Positions 34,395 through 45,986 of a stretch of 64,000 bases of DNA are shown piece after piece; within the stretch, counting starts at the first letter, position 1, and each line of letters opens with the position of its first letter. The stretch is from Daucus carota subsp. sativus. Its lineage: Eukaryota; Streptophyta; Magnoliopsida; Apiales; Apiaceae. The notes below the pieces were generated by a model. The model saw only the letters and a list, made by a program, of their open reading frames with translations, was not told the origin of the DNA and did no database searches. The position numbers were made by a program, and so were the translations under genes. The stretch spans positions 35,214,689 to 35,278,688 of the forward strand of contig NC_030381.2 in the NCBI RefSeq assembly GCF_001625215.2, written 5' to 3'.

Positions 34395-37300
34395 ATGGAG
34401 ACGGAAAAATTGGACCAGAATGGGGATTGTAGTATGGACTTGTCTGATGACCAGTTGCTCAATACAGAATCTTCTGATGCATGCGGCGTGTTTGATGAAC
34501 CAGAGTTGGTTCCTCGTGTTGGCGATGAATTCCAGATTGAAATTCCAGCCCTTGTCACAGGACCTGAGTATTATTACTATTTGAAGTCCCCAGTTGATGC
34601 TGAAAACAGGGGTCATGTTCCCTCTGATTTTGGGCTGGGATTGTCAGTACCAGTCACGTGGAACAAGAATGTTAACAAGGTTATGAAAAAGGGAGAGCAG
34701 GACTTTTCTGGTCATTCAACTGAAAGTGTTGAAGAGACAGTAGACGGATACCAAGGGTCAAGCAATTTTTTGGTTCCTGGGGTTTGTGCCGACGTATGGA
34801 ATGATATCGAAGAGGAGAGCTTTCTCCTAGGTTTGTACATCTTCGGGAAGGAGTTTTCCCAGTTGAAGAGGTTTGTTGGAAGCAAGAAGATGGAAGATAT
34901 ACTTTTCTTATATTATGGGAAGTTTTATCGGTCTGTTCAGTTTACTAGATGGACAAAAATCACAAAACGCCGCAAAGTGAAAACCAAAAAGTGTGCATAT
35001 GGCCAACGGATGTTTAGTGGTTTGGGGCTACGGGAACTGCTATCTAGGATTCTTCCCCATGTGTCAGACGAGCGCAAGAAAGAGCTGAAAGAGGTAATAT
35101 AATAATTGTTCTGAAATTATACGTGTGAAAAATTCTTTATTTTTTTTCCGAAGATGAAACTCTATTTTATTAAGAATACAAAGTTAAGTAAAAAACAGTG
35201 TTTGACCTTGTATTTTGGCAAATTAAGGGTGGGTCAACTGTTTATGACAGCAACATATAATCATATAAAGACAGAATATCTTTAGCCCAATCCACAATTG
35301 TGACATGCTAGGCTTATTGCACCATTTTCCGATTTGTCAGCTGATTGAAAATTAGAAATGTTCTATGGGTACCCTGTTTTGCTTCTGGCCTGTCCAAGTG
35401 CTGCTTTACTTCCCTTTATGAATAAACAGGGAGCTTATAATAAATTAATTCTGTTATCAGCCAGTGGAGGTCCAATAAATGCTTAAACTTGTAGGGTTAT
35501 ATATGACTGAAGCTGAAGCATGATGTGCATCTGGTATATCCCGGATGCTTTTGTGAGTTGATTTAATAACTAATTTTACAAAGTAGAATCAGATACGTTG
35601 AAAATTAATTAAGTTCCAGACGGTGTGCACACATACTGCAGATATTACGGCAGTTTGATATCAGATGCAGGCAACATAGTTCTGCTCTCTCAACATTTCT
35701 GGAATGCTTACATGTTCTCAATGTAACCTTAGAGAGCAGACCTATACCACTGTTTATTTCCTCAAAATAAGCCACAGATTTCCAGTTCTTGCTTCTTTTG
35801 AAGCTGAAGAACCCTGCAAACCTGCTCAAAATATAGTTTGGTGGTTTCGTGTAATATTTTTCCAACCTTTAGATTTAACAGACAGCATCTGCAGTAAAAG
35901 GGCAACACAGTTTTTTTTTTTTTTTTGGTTTAAGTGTTAATATGGGATTTGCTGCAGTGAGCAGTCTAATGTGAGTGGAGTTTATGTAAAAGATAAGATT
36001 ACTTGTGCCTGTAAATTAATTCTTCTGCTTTGCATACTTTCTCTGAATTGGCAGGTCTCTACAAAATTTGCAGAGGTGTGTGTATCATTAGAAGACTATG
36101 TATCCACCTTGAAGGATATAGTTGGCTTAAAAACTTTTATTGAGGCAGTTGCTATAGGCAAAGGAAAGAAAGATCTCACAAGCATGGCCAATGGCCTTCC
36201 CCGCCCAAAAGTACCAGTCAATAAACCATACTCTTCTCTCACGCATTCTGAGATTGTCAACATCCTAACAGGTGGTGATCGCTTAAGCAAAGCTAAATCT
36301 AACAATCTCTTTTGGGAAGCTGTCTGGCCGCGTTTGTTGGAAAGAGGGTGGCACTCCGAACAGCCAAAGAACCAAGCTTATGTTCCAGGTGCAAATAATT
36401 CCCTTGTCTTTCTTACGCCCGGTGTTAAGAAGTTCTCAAAAAGCAGGTTAAAACGAGGAAACCATTATTATGATTCTGTTACTGATATTCTAAGTAAAGT
36501 TGGTTCGGAACCAGAGCTTCTTAAGCTTGACACTGAAAAAGATGAAGGGAAGAAAGAAGACGAAAACGGGTGGGTTGAGATGAATAATGAAGAAGAAAAG
36601 CTGCCGGAAAAGCGTCACTGCTATTTGCAGCCTCGGACTCCAAGTCGTGATGTGAACATCATAAAATACACTGTTGTTGATACAAGCCTTGCTAATGGGA
36701 AATTTTATAGAGAACTGAGTGCCTTGCCAAAGGATGTGTTTAAAATGGATTCTTTATCTGAGGAAAGTGATAATGGTACTTCTGAGGTCTCAACAAATGA
36801 ATCAGACTGCGCAAATACCATGTTTGTGAATCAGGAGACGAAGTCCACTAGAGGAGATAAGATTCTCTCTGAAAGAGGCGAGACTCTTAACAGTAGTTCT
36901 GACAAACCAGTTCAAATCAGAGGTCCATATTCCTTAAAAGTAGAAGAAAAAGGCAAGCCTAATAAGCTGTATGGCGACAAGCAGACAAGGAAGCCAGTAA
37001 GGAGTCACTTGAGCCAAAAGTTAAAGCGAAATGATCTGGATAACTTAGCTTCAACCACAAAACAGCTTAGGACGATGCTTGCTTGTAGTAATGAGGAGAT
37101 AGGTTCTGGCCGTAGTACTCTTCCATTGGTTACAAAGTTAGAAGAAGATGCACATGGTTGCTGCACAGACAATCATGATCCAAACGTCAAAGCTCTTGAA
37201 GTAGTAGGTTCTTCTCAAGATAGGCTGTCATTCACCATATCACCTAAAGGTAGCTCCCCTCAGAGTACTGAAGATGCTCACAATGATGACTCTCATGGTC

Positions 37301-37782
37301 CAGAAAATCCTCAATCCCGACCATTAATTGACTTAAACTTGCCTCAACAACCAGTAGAATTTGAAGATGGTATTTTCATGACAGATTCGACAATCATGCA
37401 AAATGATATTACAAGCAAGCAACGGGATGATCTCTGTGCAGCGAAAACCTCTGCAGATATTAGTCTTCCTGAGCAGCCAGTTAACATAAACTCTCGGAGA
37501 CAGAGTACTAGGAATCGGCCACCAACTGCAAGAGCATTGGAAGCTCTTGTAAACGGATATCTAACAGCAGCGACAAGGCGGAAGGATTCACATGAAGCCT
37601 CCAGAGCAAGGCCTCATAAACGTAGCCGCATCGAAGTTGCAGCAACAGATGATGTAACAACAAATGATGCTGTCATGGTTGGAGAGAGTGGAAGTCATAC
37701 GATTGATGATGGTAACGTCAACATGATTGACAAACTTCAGATTCTGTCAAACGAAAGTGGTTCTCATGTCTCGAACCCCTAA
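34395..37782 (+). CDS. ELM2/SANT-domain chromatin protein (Arabidopsis SANT1-4-like)
   Basis: Two coding exons, 34395-35093 and 36055-37782, give 808 residues. The N-terminus is acidic. Residues about 40-54 (PRVGDEFQIEIPAL) match the ELM2-type opening. A SANT/Myb-like domain lies at about 134-180 (VWNDIEEESFLLGLYIFGKE, then a GKFYRS end). After a basic patch (KRRKVKTKK), exon 2 begins with the conserved VSLEDYVSTLKD and AVAIGKGKKDLTSMA blocks. At about 658-663, IDLNLP is an EAR-type repression motif; NRPPTARALEALVNGYL is a conserved C-terminal motif. Arabidopsis relatives, often annotated as arginine-glutamic acid repeat proteins, associate with RPD3-type histone deacetylase HDA6, so a nuclear corepressor role is inferred. 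Both splice junctions are phase 0. The start directly follows a leader-intron acceptor. Confidence 0.88.
35094..36054 (+). other. Coding intron of the SANT gene
   Basis: A 961-base GT-AG intron (GAAAGAG|GTAATAT ... TTGGCAG|GTCTCT), rich in A/T with an 18-T run near 35911. No second gene or mobile element is recognised inside; frames within it are not conserved. Confidence 0.8.
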
Positions 37783-38610
37783 ATATTCTTATCAGATATG
37801 AATTCACCAAGGGAGTTGGAACAGATAGAGGAGAAAACTCCATGTTCTTTGACAATCATGCAAGATTATGACATTGGTGGTTGTTCCAAATTATGTAGGT
37901 ATTAGACAAAGCAGAAACTATAGACATAAATTTTCTTTTCGTTACAGTTAATACTCATTATAGACTTGTGTTCTTTGTTTAAGCAGTTTGCCGGAAGGAA
38001 TAATATAGCACATTCAGCTGTATAATCTTCCAGGCTTAATCTTTGTTTTAGATAAAACAATTGTCATCTATGGAAACCTTGGTTGCATCGTTGTTATGGT
38101 CTTTGATTCCGTTTGTGATGTTTTGTTTTTTTCTCCTTGCAAAGGTTTTTCCTAAATTAACATTAGGGCTTTTTTCATATATACCCATATCAAAAAGATT
38201 TTTTGCAAAAATACTGTCATTTTTTTAAAACAAATTACGAAAAAACTATCTTTCAAAAAAAAAATTGCAATAATACGGTGGTTGCATCTGCAACCATACA
38301 TAACCTTATATGCAACCACAAATGCAACTTTAAAAAAATCTTTTGAAAATTACGTTTAGTTGCATAATAATTTGCAACAAGTTGCAAATGACTAAAAACG
38401 AATGCCCTAACAATAACATAAAAACAACCACAAAAGCAAAATCAACAAGTATTGCAACCAAAAAATTAACAAAAGCAATTCAAATTATAAAAAATCAACT
38501 CAAAAATTTATCTCTCTTTCTAGACATTATTTCTCTCTGCGATCGTGCTGCCGTGGTCGAGGGAATCCGTCGTCGTCAGAGCTGCAAGAGACGACGACAG
38601 ATTTGATGGG

Positions 38611-38882
38611 CAGGGACGTATCCAGGGTGGGGGCAGTGGGGGTACTTGCCCCCACTGATTTTCAAAGTAAATCCACATCTCTACTATCAAATTAATCAAA
38701 TGTTTTAGTTGCCTCCATGGTTAGGGTGTTGTGAGTTCTCATTGTAGATGCAAGTTCGATTCCTTCTAGTTGATTTTATGATTTTTTGCCTCTCTACCTT
38801 TCCATTTCCTCCATGCTATATTTTACGTTTTCTTCTCTCCTATTTTTGCCCCCACTACTTCCAAATTCTAGCTACGTCCCTG
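38611..38882. mobile_element. hAT-type MITE with perfect 8-bp target duplication
   Basis: The termini are CAGGGACGTATCCAGG and, inward from the right, CAGGGACGTAGCTAG, flanked on both sides by TTGATGGG (38603-38610 and 38883-38890). The subterminal GCCCCCACT blocks are also inverted. Inside, about 38712-38770 resembles a tRNA, with TGGTTAGGGTG (A-box-like) and AAGTTCGATTCC (B-box-like). There is no coding capacity. It interrupts a segment that continues on either side of the duplication. Confidence 0.9.
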
Positions 38883-39967
38883 TTGATGGGGAATGGGGAG
38901 GGGAAGGAGAAAAGGGGGGTTAGGGTTAGGGATTGAGTGGAGATGAAGACTCGATGTGGTCGAACCCACTAGAGACGGCGGCAGATCTGATGGTGTGCGG
39001 CGGGGGAAGAGAGAGAAAAAGAGATAAAGAGCAAGAGAGATGCGGGAATGAAAGGAGAGAGGCAGAGGAGAGAGAGTAAGATGTTAAAGAGAGAAATTGA
39101 GTTGGTGTGGCTATTAAGGTATATTTGTAAGCTTTTAACTCTTTCTTTGAAAAAACCGTAAGCTTGCAATAAAACCTTGGAGGCCGTAGTTTTGCAATTA
39201 TTACTTTAAAATGGCGTATGTATGCTAATTTCTCTTTAAAAAATGATTTTTGGTACTTAAATAATAACATGTCTCACACTGATGATTTTATATTTTGTTC
39301 CAAATTTAATTTATTCTCCACTCCATTGAATACAAAACAATTTTTTATACTTAATTTATATTAAGAAGTATGAACCTCAATATAACTTTACTTTATATTA
39401 AGAATCCAAATATTCTCACATTTTTATTAGACTCCATGCATATATCTTGTCTTATTTATTCAAAATAAATTATAGTATTGTTCAATTTTAATATAAGACA
39501 TAGGATTATGACAAAAAATATATATATAAGACATAGGACACCAATTAAAGCGGTGGATTTTAGTTTTTGTTTATCACGAAATACTAAGTACAGAGTATAT
39601 TATTAATATATTGACACCATATCTTGAACTCTTTTATTGCATTTATAATGGGCTATTTGGGTGAGTTTAAAATAAATATTTCTTGCTTAAAATAAATCAG
39701 TGGAGTAGAAGTTAGAAACAAGATAAGACTGATAAGTGATTAAAGTGTTTGGGAAATAAGTAGAAATCCTGAAACAAAAGCTAGCATTCATAATTTTTTA
39801 TAAGTGCTTCTTGACTTTTTATACAAACGGTACGAATAAATGCTTCTAACTTATAAATCGAGAAACTCGGCTTAAAGTGGTTGCCAAACACCCACAATAT
39901 AGAGTAAAAGGCACACTGTGTATTTTAAGTTTTCACTTCGTACAGTTTGTGTACCTCGATTTTGATA

Positions 39968-40078
39968 CTCCCTCCATCCCAAATTAGATGATCCCGTAAA
40001 TTTCGAAAGCAGACGGTCAATGCACCTTAATTTACGTGCTCAAAGTCAACGGGGTCATCTAATTTGGGATGGAGATAG
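39968..40078. mobile_element. Stowaway-like MITE, 111 bp
   Basis: CTCCCTCCATCCCAAATTAG at the left and its inverted counterpart at the right (CTAATTTGGGATGGAGATAG), with TA flanks. A clean fold-back. Confidence 0.9.
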
Positions 40079-40103
40079 TATTTTACAGGATGTGTACATT
40101 TAC

Positions 40104-40209
40104 TAACAAGAAACATTTAACACAGTTAAGAACATAGCTGGAAGGAGAGATAGTCTTAACAAGAAACATTTAACACAGTTAAGAACATAGCTGGAAGGAG
40201 AGATAGTCT
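40104..40209 (+). repeat. Perfect 53-bp tandem duplication
   Basis: Two head-to-tail units starting TAACAAGAAACATTTAACAC at 40104 and 40157. I see no differences between them, so the duplication is recent or an assembly artefact. Confidence 0.9.
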
Positions 40210-41230
40210 TGTATTTTCAGCCTCTTATCTCACTACATTGGCCGTAAAACATATATATACTGATGTAGCTAATCATAGCAAACTAGCTGAAGCATAGGAC
40301 TGCTGTACGCTTTTGTAACTCTGCACGTTCATCACCAAAAATGCTGTGAAAAGCGCAACTCGGTTCTAAATGATGGAAGGACCTTCTAGCGCTTAAGCAG
40401 TAAAGCAGACCTTTAAACAGAATTTTAAGCGGATTAATAAAATATTATTAAATATTTAGTAATAATATCATGTTATGGTAAGAATATAAACTCTTATAAT
40501 AACATATATATTTTTAATTTTTTTAATATAATTATAGTTATATACTTATATTATATATACCTTGTTTTGTGTAGTATATATTCAAAATTATGGGAAATCA
40601 TCCAATATATCGTTTTTTAACCTTTTAATTGCAGAGTTACTATATCATTTCATATTCGCCGCCGCCGCAGCCGCACACACCTCCTGGCTTCGACATCGAC
40701 ACCAATCGCTGGCTCCTCATCTCCATCTTGGCATCTCTTCGTCGCTATACACACCATCATCTCTTCAGACACGCTGCGAGATTTGGAGCAATTGGAGGCG
40801 GCGTTTGAGGAGACGATTAAGGAGATTAAACAGCTCATAATCATACAAATTGATCTACTTGATCACATCAAAGAGGAGGTGGAAGTGGTGAGGAAGTGTG
40901 TTTATTTTAGTTGATTTTGGGGGTTGTTTTTAGTTGATTTTGTGGTTGTTTGTGTGATATTAGTATTGGCCCCGCAGGGGTGTTCATTTTTACGCCTTTG
41001 CAACCAATTGCAACTTACTATGCGAATATATATAATTTTCAATTTTTTTTTACAAAGTTGCATTTCTGACTGCATATATGGTTGCTAGCGGTTGCAGATA
41101 TGGTTGCATATGCAACCACCGTATTTTTGCAAATATTTTTTGGAACATAATATTTTTGTAATTTGTTTTAAAAAGTGATAGTATTTTTGCAAAAATTCTC
41201 TTAGACTTAGTTATTTATGAAAAAAGCCCT

Positions 41231-42510
41231 CAAAATATTGTGCCAAGATTATAAAAGAAAACCTTTATTCACACAATTACCGCCGCTGCCCCTGCCACAC
41301 TAACTCTTTTAACGGAAGTATACGTAATACTAGAATCTCGAAACTGACACACTTGCTGTAGCAGTGAACTACTAATAGCAATCAAATTTTCATTAGATAT
41401 AACGATTTCTTTAAACTCAAGGCCCTACCTCATATATGTGAGACTTATATGAGGTGATGTATATATTGACCTGGTACAAACGAAAAAAATAGTTTTCCTT
41501 GCTAGACTCGATGAGTTTGGCCGTAAAGTTTGATTAAGAGTTCCTACAAAACTTGGGTGGGTTTTAAAAGGTTATTTGAGGGTAACTGAGTTGAGTGTTG
41601 TAAGGTTCCATGCCATAGATTAAGTCTGGACAAGACACGAGCTAGTTTACCTAGTCATAGGTGATGTGAACATCAAGAAGTTCGATCTTTATTCTCGGAG
41701 GCAATAAGAACCGAGAATTATTGAACAATCCTACAAGAATAGTGAACAATTCAGTTCATTTTATGTTGTATTATAATTTTTTTTTTTTTTGAAGATATTG
41801 TATTATAATTTGTTAGTTTGTTATAAGTTTTCTATTCCCAAAAAGAACGAGACATTTTCTTTTGTACCTATCTCAATATGGTCGGTTGGGGGAGGTATTT
41901 ATAATAATATATTTCAATTTTTTATTTTATATAATCGTATAAAATCATTATCTTTAGATAAAACAAAAATTTTGAAAAATAATATTTGAAAATACCTCTT
42001 CCGAGTACCTAGAAATACATGAAAAAGTCATATGATTCTGAGACAGAGAGAATATTAACTAAGTATCGTAAATAAATTGATCCCGTTGTTCAATCATTTG
42101 ATAGCCAGCGTCATAATTTGATAAATGAACACTATAAACCAGACTCATAAGTGTGTGCCATATAATTCTATTATTTATTCAATGTATGAAGAGTTTGTCT
42201 CTCTAATTGTTTAAGTCAACATTTTAAAAATAAGTGTTTTTCCGCTTACATTAAAAAAATATATCAATAAAAGCCCTTTCATCTTTGTATATATGAGGGT
42301 TGGATGATAAACTAAAAATATTCATTATATTCCGGATATAATTAATCAATGTACATTGTGCTTTTATAAAGAAATGTGACCAACTTTTTGGTGAAAATAT
42401 ATATATCTATTTTGATATATTTATTTAGCACAAAATATGCATATATGTCTAATATTTTTTTGAAATTGGTGTCAACAAGTATAGAACTCATGCAGACCAG
42501 GATTAATTAC
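41231..42510. other. Spacer, no gene seen
   Basis: AT-rich spacer between the inverted-repeat structure and the tRNA gene. Short frames at 41789-41989 and 42376-42615 have no recognisable family, and the latter overlaps the tRNA. Confidence 0.5.
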
Positions 42511-42514
42511 AAAA
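42511..42514 (-). terminator. Pol III terminator of tRNA-Gly
   Basis: Four T's on the minus strand directly after the tRNA 3' end (AAAA on the plus strand). Confidence 0.7.
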
Positions 42515-42515
42515 C

Positions 42516-42586
42516 TGCGCATCCAGGGAATCGAACCCTGGTCAGTACCGTGGGAGGGTACTATGATACCACTACACCAGATGCGC
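42516..42586 (-). tRNA. tRNA-Gly(CCC): tRNA-Gly (anticodon CCC)
   Basis: The minus strand folds as a 71-base cloverleaf. The acceptor stem is GCGCATC/GATGCGC with discriminator A. The D-arm reads TGGTGTAGTGGTA. The anticodon stem GTACC/GGTAC encloses loop CTCCCAC with anticodon CCC. The T-arm is CCAGG-GTTCGATT-CCTGG (A- and B-box promoters are within the D- and T-arms). A TTTT terminator lies immediately downstream (42514-42511). There is no intron and no encoded CCA, as expected for a nuclear gene. It reads GGG glycine codons. Confidence 0.96.
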
Positions 42587-42807
42587 TTCTGGTGTTATTA
42601 GCAGAAACATTTTAATTGTCTGTTCTTTCATGTTTATATATGGTCCCAACTTGCATGAATGTTGCTCAAAAAACAACTCCTGTGAAAGTGTTTCGCTTAT
42701 ATAATAGATAATAGAATTATAGATAATTATATAATTATATAATAGATCATACTATGTATATATTGAAATTTGATGACTACATCTATGCTATTATGTTCTT
42801 GAACATA

Positions 42808-43043
42808 CTCCTTCTGTCCCTATCATTTGCTTACGTTACTTTTTGGCACGCTTTTCCACCCTCATTTAACGTATAGTTCAACAATAAATTTTTTAAATAT
42901 TTTTACTTAGAATAAAAATTTGATACTTAAATTTTTATTAAAAAAAAAGAAAATTATGAAAAAAAATTATGACACTATGCTTTATAAGAGCCTCAAAATG
43001 CGTGCAAACAGTGAACGTAAACAACCTAGAAGGACAGAAGGAG
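42808..43043. mobile_element. Stowaway-like MITE
   Basis: CTCCTTCTGTCC at the left and GGACAGAAGGAG at the right, flanked by TA. The subterminal ACGTTACTTTTTGGCACGC is shared with the element at 44092, so the two belong to one family. The 43044-44090 interval shows no gene. Confidence 0.85.
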
Positions 43044-44091
43044 TAATAAATATTAAAAAGATTATTTAAAATTTCGATAGTGTGTTGAACAAATACGAAC
43101 TATTAAATATCACTTGATAAACGATTAAGATCGTATAATCATAAAAGATGTCTTCCTATATATTTTTTTTTTGACGAAATCCTATATATATTTAAATACA
43201 TATAATTGAAAATATTTGGATAACATATGAATTATTAAAATAAAGATATAAGTTCAAAAAATATCACGCCATACATAGGCTAGAAGATGAATACGAAATA
43301 TTAAAATTTTGACAATATTTAAGCTCATACGGGTCTCTCTAATTTATAACAAGTTTTAATAAGTTTTTCTTTTATTATAACTAAGACATACCTAAACATT
43401 CTCATTCAGAACATATTCCTCAACCTAATTTTGAATTAGGTTTTTGACCAATTTAACTATTTAAAACTTACTTGAACACGGTAAAAACAAACTTATTCGA
43501 CAACCCTAATAAAAATACAAAACTTATTTGACACACCCAAACGCTTAGTGTGCTCTTTATTATTCATTGAAAATATGTCAAACTTTATATTATGTAATAC
43601 TTTTATTACAATATGATTTTTTTAACAGATATTCAAATTATGATTGAAATATAGAGACTAGTATCTTTAGAAGAATTGCAACAAATTATAATATGTCATG
43701 TAAAATTTGATGACTATTTCGATTACCAATTTACCGGTTGTCGCCTAAAATATTTTTTTCTAAGAGTAAAACCCAAATAATTCCTTCTCGTAGCCACATA
43801 TTCGAATATATCCCCAACTAATCAAGCACACCATCGTGCTTCCCCTTGAGACTTAAATTCGACAAACGTATCCAACCTAATGCTACCGATTAAACAAACG
43901 GAGTTATGCTCGCTCAAAAGTTATCAATTTTAAGTGTAGCCAATGACGTTGGAATTGAGTTTTTCGTCGATAATGGAGAACAGATTCTTGCGAATACTAT
44001 ATATGTACGGCCACTTATTATAAACCGACTGATTAGGATTTAGGCCTATATCAACTACACACTATAAACCTTTTCTTCAGCTAATTTATTA

Positions 44092-44320
44092 CTCCCTCCG
44101 TCCCATCATGTTTTTTACGTTACTTTTTGACACGCATTTAGAGGCTCCTATAAAATATACTTATATATATATATATATATTTTTTAAAAAATTTATGAAA
44201 AAAGTTTAAAGTTTAAATTTTATTCGAAAAAAAATCAAAAATACATCATATAACTATAATTTATGAGAGTATTAAAATATGTGCAAACAGTGTAATTAAC
44301 CTTACAGGCGGGACGGAGAG
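44092..44320. mobile_element. Stowaway-like MITE
   Basis: CTCCCTCCGTCCC and GGGACGGAGAG ends with TA flanks; subterminal ACGTTACTTTTTGACACGC. Sister copy of 42808-43043. No gene is seen from 44321 to the promoter at 45094; the frame at 44877-45233 runs through the FPF1 promoter and start and is not called. Confidence 0.85.
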
Positions 44321-45093
44321 TACTTTATGACCCTCTTCACGGAAGTGCGTGGAATTCGATGTCATACGTTATTCCATTTTATAAAGTTATTTTTAGGTAC
44401 ATATTCTTTCCGTTTTTATTTTGATATCTACGTAAAGTGCTCCTTTGAAGAGTACATTTTTAAGAGTATCTAAAAATTTGAGGAAAAAAAGTTCTTATGG
44501 AAATTAAATTCTTGGCATCTTCGTTGTTATTATAATAATACTAAATCTATAATTTATTAATAAGAAAATTATTTAAAACACTGGAAATAATACAAAAAAG
44601 ACAATTAGAGTGTAGAAAAGGAGAAATAAATATTTAATTATTAAAATTATGAGAAATGGTTAGTCATTGTTTGTGGAATGAAAACAAATCATAACTTTCT
44701 TAAATAATTAGTACTAGTTAAATACCACACGTAGTTTTGGGTGTTTTATTTGGACGCTTTTCATTTTGTATGTAATAAAACGGAGCTAATAGAATGAAAT
44801 TTGTAATCTAAATTAAAATTAATATTTATAGTTCACATACCTTCACTCATTCTATTTGGACTATCTGAATTAGAAATTGAACCTAAATATTTTTGAAAGA
44901 ATGCCATTCCTCTATTTTATCATAATTTCCCGCATTTCTTACAGTATGTGCTCACTCATATTTTATCATTATTATCTCACTCCATCAAACCATTTTAAAA
45001 TTTTTCATTCCATTCTCGTTTCATTGATAATTAATTTACATTATATTACTGGAATAAAAATATTCCATACACCACGTACATTATTACTCATCC

Positions 45094-45102
45094 TTATAAA
45101 TA
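45094..45102 (+). promoter_or_regulatory. TATA box of FPF1-like gene
   Basis: TTATAAATA lies 96 bases before the start codon, giving an expected transcription start near 45125. Confidence 0.6.
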
Positions 45103-45189
45103 GCCTTCATGCCTCCATCTTTAACCATATCATCCACCACTCACTTGTAACTCCACTTTTCTTTCCTGAATCTCTCTCGATCCTAGAAG

Positions 45190-45510
45190 ATGGCAGGTGT
45201 TTGGGTTTTCAAGAACGGTGTGGTTCGGCTTGAGAATCCGGGAGCTGACACGGCAGACGGAAGGCGACACCGAAAAGTGCTAGTCCATTTGGCCTCAAAT
45301 GAGGTCATAACTTCATATTCAGCTCTGGAGATGAAGCTCTTGTCGCTTGGATGGGAGAGGTATTACGATGATCCGGATCTTCTGCAGTACCATAAGAGAT
45401 CCACAGTTCATCTCATCTCACTTCCCAAGAATTTTAACAAGTTCAAGTCCATGCACATGTATGATATTGTTGTCAAGAATCGCAATGTTTTTGAAGTCAG
45501 GGACGTGTAG
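45190..45510 (+). CDS. FPF1: Flowering-promoting factor 1-like protein
   Basis: A single exon of 106 residues beginning [17 protein letters not shown], the FPF1 N-terminal signature. The conserved centre reads [20 protein letters not shown] and [20 protein letters not shown], and the C-terminus has [20 protein letters not shown] followed by [19 protein letters not shown]1 family proteins are small plant proteins that promote the floral transition and gibberellin-linked growth at the shoot apex; root-growth roles are also reported. Length and the intronless structure are typical. The variable Ser/Gly-rich insert found after the N-terminus in some members is absent, so this is one of the shorter FLP-type paralogues. 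A TATA box precedes it. Confidence 0.95.
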   Translation: MAGVWVFKNGVVRLENPGADTADGRRHRKVLVHLASNEVITSYSALEMKLLSLGWERYYDDPDLLQYHKRSTVHLISLPKNFNKFKSMHMYDIVVKNRNVFEVRDV

Positions 45511-45837
45511 TTAAGCTAGCTAGCTAAGCATATGGCTCGCTTGTGCAGGCGCTTTGTTTTAAAAGATTTTCGGTTATTCCTTATTCGTAATCGTTCGAGT
45601 GTTCGAGTCTCGGTGGAGGCAAATGTGTGTGAGACCGAAAGGTAGCAAGTTAGAGTGATGTTTTTAAGTTTTGTTGTCAGAAGTGTGCTTGATTGTAATG
45701 CATGTACGTTTAAATGAAAATTTGTTGTTTGCATATTCGTGTGTTTTAGTTATGTCAATAACGCATAGTAAATTGTATATCTACAGGGATGATGAGGGAG
45801 AATTGACCCTTGAAGCTGAACATTTGGCATGAGTAGT

Positions 45838-45986
45838 GCTAGGTGCACATAATTGTGTACAGAAAATTTGTATGATGTGGTGGGTTTTAATTGGGGTGGT
45901 TGGTGTAAATGCAGGGGGCCATCCAATTAAAATCCGCCACATATCATTATGTACATGTTTTTGTACACAATTATGTGCACCAAGCA
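45838..45986. mobile_element. Fold-back MITE downstream of FPF1
   Basis: TGCTAGGTGCACATAATTGT at the left is inverted as ACAATTATGTGCACCAAGCA at the right. Pairing continues almost to the centre (GGTGGGTTTTAATTGG against CCAATTAAAATCCGCC). The whole 149-bp element is a near-complete hairpin. I could not assign a superfamily. 45987-46990 has no gene that I can support. Confidence 0.75.

Larger units (their letters stand above)
38166..41230. mobile_element. Long inverted-repeat structure (MULE-like), composite
   Basis: About 225 bases at 38166-38390 recur inverted at 41005-41230. Both read inward GGGCTTTTTTCAT, TTTTGCAAAAATACT, AAAACAAATTAC, AATACGGTGGTTGCAT and then several TTGCAACCA units. 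The interior holds a hAT MITE (38611-38882), a Stowaway MITE (39968-40078), a 53-bp tandem duplication (40104-40209), and an ATG-less open stretch (about 40670-40911) ending TLRDLEQLEAAFEETIKEIK and on to a stop, possibly a captured gene fragment. The flanks do not give a clear 9-bp duplication, so this may instead be two related elements in opposite orientation. Confidence 0.5.

Noticed and set aside
38917..38935. Interstitial telomere repeat (GGTTAGGGTTAGGGATT)
   Set aside because: Only two TTAGGG units and not the plant TTTAGGG form.
38926..39270. 114-residue minus-strand frame, Ser/Leu rich
   Set aside because: Its composition reflects GA-rich repeats inside the inverted-repeat structure; no domain recognised.
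45540..45640. SINE or tRNA-like segment with GTTCGAGTCTC after FPF1
   Set aside because: The A-box is unconvincing and there is no tail or duplication; probably ordinary 3' UTR.
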